From contig DATFQE010000178.1 of the NCBI GenBank assembly GCA_035264445.1, positions 1 to 10,355 on the forward strand: a stretch of DNA of 10,355 nucleotides, read 5' to 3'. Each line of letters starts with the position of its first letter. The first letter of the stretch is position 1. The translations under genes were made by a program, and so were the position numbers. The stretch comes from DATFQE01 sp035264445. GTDB taxonomy: Bacteria; Actinomycetota; Thermoleophilia; Gaiellales; Gaiellaceae. Shown in pieces: positions 5,224 to 10,355 of this stretch. The notes beneath the pieces are model-generated. The model was not told the DNA's origin. It made no database searches and saw only the letters and a program-made list of their open reading frames with translations.

Positions 5224-7166
5224 TCGCCGACCCGCACCTTGTCCGGATCCGCCACCCGGTCGCCGTTCATGACGGCGTGCCGGGCACCCGGCACGCCGAA
5301 CTCGTAGGGGTTGCCGACGACCTGCGGGATCTCGTCGAAGTTGAAGATCGGCGGCGGCGACGAGACCTGCCACTCCAACGTGCGGGCGTGCCACGGGTTC
5401 GCCGTCGTGAGAGGCCCGCGGATCCAGCTGACGACCATGTTGTAGACGAAGACGATGAACGAGGCGCCGAGGAAGAACGACGCGATCGAGATCACAAGGT
5501 TCCAGTTCGCGTACTCGGCGCCCAGATCCGCGTACCGCCGCGGCGCACCCTGCACGCCGATGATGTGCATCGGGAAGAACGTGATGTTGAAGGCGACGAA
5601 CGTGACCCAGAAATGGAGCTTGCCGAGCCGCTCGTTGTACATGCGGCCCGTCATCTTGGGGAACCAGTAGTAGATCCCCGCGAAGATCGTGAATAGCGAC
5701 CCGCCGAGCAGCACGTAGTGGATGTGCGCCACGATGAAGTACGTGTCCGAGACGTGGATGTCGATCGGCACCGCGCCGAGGAAGATCCCCGACAGGCCGC
5801 CGATCACGAACATGGTCACGAAGCCCATTGCCCAGAGCATGGGCGTCGTCACATGGATCCTTCCCCCCCACGTGGTCGCCAGCCAGGAGAAGACCTTGAT
5901 CCCGGTCGGCACCGCGATCAGCAGCGTCGTGATCATCATCGGGACGCGCAGCCAGTTCGCCATTCCGGACACGAACATGTGGTGCGCCCATACCGAGAAC
6001 CCGAGGATCAGGATCGCGACGAGCGAGAGCGCCATCAGCCGGTAGCCGAAGATCGGCTTCCGCGAGAAGGTCGAGATGACCTCCGAGATGATCCCGAACC
6101 CGGGCAGGATCATGATGTAGACGGCCGGATGCGAGTAGAACCAGAAGATGTGCTGGTACCCGAGCGGGTAGCCCCCTTCGGCGACGTGGAAGAAGTTCGT
6201 GTGCAGGACGCGGTCGAACATGACGAAGAACTGCGAGCCGGCGATGAACGGCGTGGCCAGGACGACCAGCAGTGACGTCGTGAAGTTCGCCCAGACGAGC
6301 AGCGGCATGCGCCAGAACGTCATTCCGGGGGCGCGCATGGTGATGATCGTCACCAGGAAGTTGAGGGCGGTCATGATCGACGACGCGCCGGCCCACTGGA
6401 CGGCCATCGAGAAGAAGACGTTGCCGTACGGCTGCGTGTCCGAAAGCGGCACGTAGTTCGTCCAGCCCGCGGCGAAGCCGGGCACGAGGAAGCTCGACAG
6501 CATCATCACCCCGGCGATCGGCAGCAGCCAGTACGAGAGCGCGTTCAGCCGCGGGAACGCCATGTCAGGCGCGCCGATCATCAGCGGCAGGACGTAGTTC
6601 GCGAGTCCGGCGAACGCCGGGATCACGAACAGGAAGATCATCAGCGAGGCGTGGACCGAGAAGAACTGGTTGTAGGTCTGCGTATCGGAGACCTGCATCC
6701 CGGGCTTCGCCAGCTCGGCCCGGACGAGCATCGCCAACAGCCCGCCCGCGAGGAAGAAGAAGATCGTCGTCGAGACGTACTGGACGCCGATCACCTTGTG
6801 GTCGGTGTTGACGCGGAAGTAGTCGGTCCAGTACCGCGCGCCGTGGCCCGAGTGGTCTTCGGCCCGGGTCGGCCGGCCCGAGAGGTAGTACAGCCAGTAG
6901 TCGAAGGCGCCGAGCCCGGCGAGGAAGCCGATCGGGGCGGCCGTCAACGCGCCGACGACGACGATCGGCTCCGCGTCCCAGATCGGGTCGTAGCCGCCGA
7001 GCCAGCGGAAGAAGACGACGATTCCGGCGCCGAGGCAGAAGAAGAATGGGGTCATCCAGATCGCGCGCGGCCACCCGGCGCCGAACAGCCAGCGGCGCCA
7101 GCCCGTGCGCTGCGGCGCCGGCGGCGCGTACTCGCGGGTTGCGTGCTCGGTGTCCACCTGGGTCAC
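5220..7166 (-). CDS. ctaD: Cytochrome c oxidase subunit I, A2-type, with N-terminal extension
   Basis: Catalytic subunit of the heme-copper oxidase: reduces O2 to water and pumps protons. 648 residues, longer than the usual 530-560. Heme a ligands are His172 (VHASLMIF) and His483; heme a3 ligand His481 (AHIHYV); CuB ligands His346 and His395/His396. The loop is YSHPAVY (344-350): the Glu of GHPEV (A1 type) is missing and a Tyr-Ser pair is present, as in A2-type enzymes. Tyr350 is the expected His-Tyr cross-link residue. The D-channel entrance (Asp201 in APDMAFPRLN) and K-channel (Thr421, Lys424 in PTGIKVFSW) are retained. Residues 1-112 form an extension with two predicted helices (about 37-57 and 68-94) before the normal first helix at TDHKVIG. 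The start is GTG, overlapping the ctaC stop (GTGA), with GGAGG 6 nt upstream. Confidence 0.97.
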   Translation of the reverse strand: MTQVDTEHATREYAPPAPQRTGWRRWLFGAGWPRAIWMTPFFFCLGAGIVVFFRWLGGYDPIWDAEPIVVVGALTAAPIGFLAGLGAFDYWLYYLSGRPTRAEDHSGHGARYWTDYFRVNTDHKVIGVQYVSTTIFFFLAGGLLAMLVRAELAKPGMQVSDTQTYNQFFSVHASLMIFLFVIPAFAGLANYVLPLMIGAPDMAFPRLNALSYWLLPIAGVMMLSSFLVPGFAAGWTNYVPLSDTQPYGNVFFSMAVQWAGASSIMTALNFLVTIITMRAPGMTFWRMPLLVWANFTTSLLVVLATPFIAGSQFFVMFDRVLHTNFFHVAEGGYPLGYQHIFWFYSHPAVYIMILPGFGIISEVISTFSRKPIFGYRLMALSLVAILILGFSVWAHHMFVSGMANWLRVPMMITTLLIAVPTGIKVFSWLATTWGGRIHVTTPMLWAMGFVTMFVIGGLSGIFLGAVPIDIHVSDTYFIVAHIHYVLLGGSLFTIFAGIYYWFPKMTGRMYNERLGKLHFWVTFVAFNITFFPMHIIGVQGAPRRYADLGAEYANWNLVISIASFFLGASFIVFVYNMVVSWIRGPLTTANPWHARTLEWQVSSPPPIFNFDEIPQVVGNPYEFGVPGARHAVMNGDRVADPDKVRVGE

Positions 7167-8239
7167 CGGCTACCTCCTCCCCGACTCGATCGGACGAGAT
7201 ATTGCACGAGCGCGTCGAGTTGCTCCTTCGGCAGGTTCGCGTACGTCTTCGGCATCACGCCCGCCGGATAGCCCTTCTGCACGTACGCGTCCGGGCTCAC
7301 GATCGATTCGCGGACGAACGCCTCGAGCGGCTTGCCGGCCTCCTGGGCCTCCTGCGGAAGCTTGTCGAGGTCGGGCCCGGTCGTGCCCGTCGCGTTCGCC
7401 GCCTTCAGCGTGTGGCAGCTGCCGCAGCCGTTCTGCGTGAGCACGGCCTGGCCGGCGTTCCCTCCGCCCGAGGTCTGCTTGCCCGCCTCCGACTTCCACT
7501 TGGCGAAGTCGGCCGGGCTCGAGACGATCGCGGCGGCGCGCATCGTCGAGTGACCGAGCCCGCAGAGCTCCGTGCAGAGAAGCTCGTACTGCCCGACCTT
7601 CGTGGGCGTGATCACGAGCGTCGTCACCTCTCCGGGGAGGAGGTCCTGCTTCTGGCGGAACTCGGGCACCCAGAAGGAGTGGATGACGTCGTCGGCCCTC
7701 ATCCGGAGGTGAACCGGGACGCGAAGCGGCAGGTGGAGCTGGCCGGAGGTCAGGCAGCGAGCCCGCACCGACTCCTTGTCGCACTCGAGAGTGTCCTCGC
7801 CCGGGTCGGGCGCGTTCGCCGGGGGGTACATGAACTGCCACGCGAACTGGCGCCCGACGACGTTGACCACCATCGCGTCGTCGGGAACCTTCTCGTTCCT
7901 GGCCAGCGCGACCGCGCTCACGATCCCCATCGCCGTCACGAGGATGAAAGGCACGACCGTCCAGGCGATCTCGATGCCCGTGTGGCCGTGGATCGGCAGG
8001 CCGTCGGTGTCGTCGTCCGGAGGGGCTCGGAACTTGAGCACCGAGTAGACGGCGATCGACGCGACGACCGAGAAGACGGCGATGCAAATCGCCGTGACGA
8101 ACCAGAAGACGAAGTCGATCTCCTCGGCCTGGTCGGACGCGGAGTCGGGCAGCCACGGAATCAGGATCGCGACCGCCGTCGCGCCCAGACCGAGCACGAT
8201 TCCGAGAACGACGAGGCGAACGATCGCTCCCCTGCGCAC
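7163..8239 (-). CDS. ctaC: Cytochrome c oxidase subunit II with fused cytochrome c domain (caa3-type)
   Basis: Accepts electrons from cytochrome c and passes them via CuA to subunit I; first gene of the operon. 358 residues. Hydrophobic segments lie at about 7-28 (signal or first helix), 42-67 and 88-112. The CuA site is complete: His187 (DVIHSFWVPEF) and CTELCGLGHSTM (222-233; Cys222, Glu224, Cys226, His230, Met233). The aromatic region GRQFAWQF (129-136) is present. A C-terminal cytochrome c domain follows a Gly/Ser linker (257-262): CGSCH at 272-276, GPDLD, and axial Met329 in GVMPKTY. This fusion defines caa3 enzymes. An insertion of about 20 residues after YPP contains two Cys (153 and 162) not part of CuA. 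The start is GTG with TAGGCT 9 nt upstream. The DUF6458-like gene is divergent. Confidence 0.97.
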   Translation of the reverse strand: MRRGAIVRLVVLGIVLGLGATAVAILIPWLPDSASDQAEEIDFVFWFVTAICIAVFSVVASIAVYSVLKFRAPPDDDTDGLPIHGHTGIEIAWTVVPFILVTAMGIVSAVALARNEKVPDDAMVVNVVGRQFAWQFMYPPANAPDPGEDTLECDKESVRARCLTSGQLHLPLRVPVHLRMRADDVIHSFWVPEFRQKQDLLPGEVTTLVITPTKVGQYELLCTELCGLGHSTMRAAAIVSSPADFAKWKSEAGKQTSGGGNAGQAVLTQNGCGSCHTLKAANATGTTGPDLDKLPQEAQEAGKPLEAFVRESIVSPDAYVQKGYPAGVMPKTYANLPKEQLDALVQYLVRSSRGGGSR

Positions 8240-8248
8240 CGACTCGCG

Positions 8249-8254
8249 AGCCTA
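8249..8254 (-). promoter_or_regulatory. Candidate -10 element TAGGCT of the oxidase operon
   Basis: On the minus strand TAGGCT ends exactly 9 nt before the GTG start of ctaC, with no Shine-Dalgarno. The same hexamer and spacing precede the histidine kinase gene. With a 17-bp spacer the -35 would fall at about 8272-8277 (ATGCTT), at the edge of a palindrome. The -35 match is poor, so activator dependence is conceivable. Confidence 0.5.
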
Positions 8255-8273
8255 GTCGAAGCCGGGTTGGCAA

Positions 8274-8290
8274 GCATTCGTAACGAATGC
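8274..8290. promoter_or_regulatory. 17-bp palindrome, candidate operator
   Basis: GCATTCGTAACGAATGC has perfect 8-bp arms around one central base. It lies in the 122-bp gap between divergent ctaC and the DUF6458-like gene, centred 43 bp upstream of the ctaC start and overlapping its likely -35 region. It is AT-richer than its surroundings. The position suits a dimeric regulator controlling the oxidase operon; the regulator is unknown. Confidence 0.5.
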
Positions 8291-8348
8291 GACGGGGATT
8301 AGCCCCGGCCCGTCCCGGGTACCACCACTCCGCGGGGAACTGAAACGT

Positions 8349-8355
8349 AAGGAGG
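8349..8355 (+). promoter_or_regulatory. Strong Shine-Dalgarno AAGGAGG for the DUF6458-like gene
   Basis: AAGGAGG stands 6 nt before the GTG at 8362 and fixes that codon as the start. It contrasts with the absence of Shine-Dalgarno sites at most transcript-leading genes in this window. Confidence 0.85.
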
Positions 8356-8361
8356 CACTAC

Positions 8362-8592
8362 GTGGGAATCGGAGTCAGCATCTTCCTGATCGCGCTGGGG
8401 GCGATCCTGGCCTTTGCCGTCGATGCGGAGGTATCCGGCATCGACGTGCAGACGGTCGGTTGGATCCTGCTCGCCGTCGGCATCATCGGGATCATCCTTT
8501 CGATGATCTTCTGGTCGTCGTGGGGCGGCTGGGGCGGCGCACGGCGCCGCACGTACGCCGAGGACGGCCCCGCGGCCGGTCCTCCGTACTAG
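8362..8592 (+). CDS. Small two-helix membrane protein, DUF6458-like
   Basis: A 76-residue protein of unknown function. The N-terminal MGIGVSIFLIALGAILAFAV is followed by a short polar loop (DAEVSGIDVQTVG) and a second hydrophobic helix at about 33-51. It ends in a W/G-rich and then Arg-rich tail (WSSWGGWGGARRRTY). The two-helix pattern with a GxSxFLIAxGAIL start and WSS after helix 2 resembles small actinobacterial membrane proteins of the DUF6458 family; I recall this resemblance rather than having searched for it. The start is GTG at 8362, set by AAGGAGG 6 nt upstream. The gene is divergent from the oxidase operon. Its TAG stop overlaps that of the convergent histidine kinase gene within the tetranucleotide CTAG. 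Confidence 0.85.
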   Translation: MGIGVSIFLIALGAILAFAVDAEVSGIDVQTVGWILLAVGIIGIILSMIFWSSWGGWGGARRRTYAEDGPAAGPPY

Positions 8593-10073
8593 GCAGGACC
8601 CCCGGGGGGCGGCTCCGTGCCGTCCCCCGGATCGCGCGTCGCCAAGGGCAGCTCGAACGCAAACGTGGAGCCCTCGCCTTCGCGTGAGCGGACCCAGATG
8701 TCGCCGCGCATCCGCCTGACGAGCTCGCGGCAGATGTAGAGGCCGAGACCGGTGCCGCCGATTCCGCGGCGGAGGTCCGGGTCGACGCGGTAGAACTTCT
8801 CGAAGATCCGACGCTGGTCGACGACGGGGATCCCGAGGCCCTCGTCGTCCACCGAGAAGCGGACCGCGTTGCCGCGTGCGGCCAGGCGCACCTCGATCAC
8901 GCCGCCGTCGGGCGAGTACTTCGCGGCGTTGTCGAGCAAGTTCGCGAGGACCTGCCGCACCTTGTCCGGATCGGCGCAGATCGGTGGCAGCGGCTCGGTG
9001 TCCCAGACGGCCAGCGTGATCCGGTCCGGAAGGTGGACGCGTGCCGCGTCGACGACCTCCCGAACGAGCTCCCGCGCGTCGCAGCGCTCGACGGTGACGC
9101 GCAGCGACCCGGAGTCGAGCCGGCTGGCCCAGAGGATGTCGTTCACGATGCGAGCGAGCCGGTCGGCCTCGTTGCCGATCACCTCGAGCAGCGAGCCGCG
9201 CTGTTCTTCAGCGAGCTCGATGTCGCCGCGGAGCAACGTCCGTGAGGCTCCGTAGATCGCGGCCAGCGGGGTGCGAAGCTCGTGCGACACCGTCGAGATG
9301 AACTCGGATTTCAGCTGTTCGAGGCCGCGCTCCTCGGTGAGGTCGCGGAATGCGAACACGGTGCCGTCGGCGAAGCGCACCGCGCCGATCGAGAGCCAGA
9401 TCTCGCGGCCGTCGAGCTCGAGCGGAACGCTAACGGGCCGCCCCTCGGGAGCGGCGGCAACGCGCTCCGCGATATCGGCCCAGCCGGCAATCGCTTCGCC
9501 GGCGGCGCGCCCGACGACCTGGGCCGGAGCCAGCCCGGTGATCGCCTCGGCGGCTGGGTTCCAGAAGCGCACGACGCCGTCGGCGTCCAGAAGGAAGACC
9601 CCGTCGGCGACGTACTCGAGCGCGACCGCGGCGTGCTGCCGTTCCTCGGCGCGCTGCGCGTCGGTCACGTCGCGGAAGATGTTGATCGCGTAGGCAACGC
9701 GCCCGTCGTCGTCGTGCACCGGCGTCCCGCGGACGAGCGCCCAACGCTCCTCCCCGGTGTCCTGGATGCGGTAGCGGACGAGCTGCTCGGATTCGATCCC
9801 GCTCAACGCGAGCCGGCCCGGCAGTTGCTCGAGCGGAAGCGGCGTCCCGTCCGGCGAGAGGAGCTCGTACTTGCTCATCAGCGCGGAGAGCGGGGCGTCG
9901 AGCAGCTCGTCGGCGGTCGCGAACCCGAGCGCCCGCACCGCCGCGTCGTTCGCATACAGCAGGCGGCCGTCGGGAGCCTGGACCGTGATCGCGTCGGCGA
10001 CGTGACGGAGGATCGACTCCGCCTGCTCGGGTGGCAAGAAGGCGCGACTCTCGGTGGTGGCCTGGTCGCGCAC
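8589..10073 (-). CDS. Soluble PAS-PAS sensor histidine kinase, orphan
   Basis: A 494-residue histidine kinase with no transmembrane helix, so it senses a cytoplasmic signal. PAS domain 1 covers about 16-140 and ends in the typical INIFRDVTDAQRAEE; PAS domain 2 covers about 147-248 and ends VFAFRDLTEERGLEQLK. HisKA follows, with the phosphoacceptor His264 in FISTVSHELRTPLAAI. The HATPase domain has the N box DNAAKYSP (381-388), G1 DDEGLGIP (409-416), F box IFEKFYRVD and G2 GGTGLGL (439-445), so it should be active. The C-terminal tail is Pro/Gly-rich. The start is GTG at 10073, placed 9 nt after TAGGCT and 31 nt after the peptidase stop. No response regulator is adjacent. The PAS ligand (heme, flavin or other) cannot be read from sequence. 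Closeness to the oxidase operon hints at redox or oxygen sensing, but this is speculation. Confidence 0.94.
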   Translation of the reverse strand: MRDQATTESRAFLPPEQAESILRHVADAITVQAPDGRLLYANDAAVRALGFATADELLDAPLSALMSKYELLSPDGTPLPLEQLPGRLALSGIESEQLVRYRIQDTGEERWALVRGTPVHDDDGRVAYAINIFRDVTDAQRAEERQHAAVALEYVADGVFLLDADGVVRFWNPAAEAITGLAPAQVVGRAAGEAIAGWADIAERVAAAPEGRPVSVPLELDGREIWLSIGAVRFADGTVFAFRDLTEERGLEQLKSEFISTVSHELRTPLAAIYGASRTLLRGDIELAEEQRGSLLEVIGNEADRLARIVNDILWASRLDSGSLRVTVERCDARELVREVVDAARVHLPDRITLAVWDTEPLPPICADPDKVRQVLANLLDNAAKYSPDGGVIEVRLAARGNAVRFSVDDEGLGIPVVDQRRIFEKFYRVDPDLRRGIGGTGLGLYICRELVRRMRGDIWVRSREGEGSTFAFELPLATRDPGDGTEPPPGGPA

Positions 10074-10082
10074 GCAGTTCGG

Positions 10083-10088
10083 AGCCTA
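10083..10088 (-). promoter_or_regulatory. Candidate -10 element TAGGCT of the histidine kinase gene
   Basis: On the minus strand TAGGCT ends exactly 9 nt before the GTG at 10073, identical in hexamer and spacing to the ctaC element. There is no Shine-Dalgarno between them. No good -35 is seen at the expected distance. Confidence 0.45.
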
Positions 10089-10104
10089 TCCCCGTCTCAG
10101 CGGC

Positions 10105-10355
10105 TCAGGCCAGCGCCGAGAGCGGATCGACGGCTGCGCCTCGCACCCGGACCTCGAAATGGAGATGCGGCCCCGTGACGCGGCCGCTGGCCCCGGCGCG
10201 CCCGATGAGAGCTCCACTCGGAACACGCTGGCCGACGCGGACGCGCGCGGCCGACAGATGCGCGTACCAGGTCCGCACGCCGCGGCCGTGGTCGATCACG
10301 ACGACGGTCCCCCAGCCGCCGCGGAGCGGCCCCGCGTGCGTCACGCGACCCGCGG
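10105..10355 (-). CDS. M23 (LytM-type) metallopeptidase, C-terminal part; 5' end outside window
   Basis: C-terminal 82 or so residues of a zinc peptidase of the M23 family, which cleaves peptidoglycan cross-links or acts as an envelope regulator of amidases. Visible family features are GRVTHAG, GWGTVVVIDHG, WYAHLS and the metal-ligand motif GPHLHFEVR near the end. The other zinc ligands (HxxxD) precede the window edge. The frame is open to the edge with no stop, so the gene continues upstream; the internal GTG at 10344 is not a start because the domain continues through it. The stop TGA is 31 nt before the histidine kinase gene on the same strand. Confidence 0.92.
   Translation of the reverse strand, partial: AGRVTHAGPLRGGWGTVVVIDHGRGVRTWYAHLSAARVRVGQRVPSGALIGRAGASGRVTGPHLHFEVRVRGAAVDPLSALA

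Noticed and set aside
5224..6396. Upstream extension of the tandem Usp reading frame to a 670-residue protein
   Set aside because: The extension lies entirely inside ctaD in another frame and is His/Arg-rich without domains. The ATG at 5223 begins the first Usp-like strand and overlaps the ctaD stop.
7046..8302. Plus-strand open frame (418 codons) opposite ctaC and the start of ctaD
   Set aside because: The translation is Arg/Asp-rich with no motif, while the minus strand has complete CuA and cytochrome c motifs.
8293..8307. Short hairpin CGGGG-ATTAG-CCCCG in the divergent promoter gap
   Set aside because: Only a 5-bp GC stem with no U-tract, and it lies in a promoter region; expected by chance at this GC content.
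8296..8322. Possible SigF/SigB-like promoter (GGATTA, then GGGTAC) for the DUF6458-like gene
   Set aside because: The -35 part matches poorly, so the call cannot be supported without a mapped 5' end.

Overview
The window is very GC-rich and densely coded. It looks like an actinobacterial chromosome, perhaps Thermoleophilia-like (Gaiellales/Solirubrobacterales); that placement is inferred from gene content and base composition, not tested. The centre is a complete caa3-type cytochrome c oxidase operon with unusual additions. I see no insertion sequences, CRISPR array, tRNA or rRNA.

Left part, plus strand (1-2829): the 3' part of an adenosine-deaminase-family gene, a membrane-anchored TPR protein, a SpoIIAA-like STAS anti-sigma-factor antagonist, and a secreted diheme cytochrome c, probably a lipoprotein. 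The genes are 2-13 nt apart. A roughly 280-bp non-coding gap follows (2830-3108). It separates two convergent transcription units and holds two stem-loops and two copies of a ~41-bp GGTGCCAGGCA-headed repeat.

Central part, minus strand (8239 down to 3109): ctaC (subunit II with a fused C-terminal cytochrome c domain), ctaD (subunit I, YSHPAV motif as in A2-type heme-copper oxidases, with an extra two-helix N-terminal extension), a tandem universal-stress-protein-like (Usp-like) protein, ctaE (subunit III), and a two-TM membrane-anchored Usp-like protein. The first four genes are joined by 4-nt stop/start overlaps (GTGA, ATGA, ATGA), so the Usp-like genes are an integral part of the oxidase operon. 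Electrons probably pass from soluble or lipid-anchored cytochrome c (such as the diheme protein encoded convergently) to the subunit II cytochrome domain, CuA, and then heme a / heme a3-CuB. The role of the three Usp-like domains is unknown and is the most novel aspect of the locus.

Right part: divergent from ctaC is a small two-TM DUF6458-like protein (plus strand, strong Shine-Dalgarno). Its stop codon overlaps that of a convergent soluble PAS-PAS histidine kinase on the minus strand. Upstream of the kinase is the 3' end of an M23 (LytM) peptidase gene, cut by the window edge. The ctaC/DUF6458 divergent gap contains a 17-bp palindrome, GCATTCGTAACGAATGC, over the predicted ctaC -35 region.

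A recurring pattern: several genes lack a Shine-Dalgarno and instead carry a TANNNT hexamer exactly 9 nt before the start codon (STAS, ctaC, histidine kinase, membrane Usp; 10 nt for the TPR gene), which suggests leaderless or nearly leaderless transcripts.
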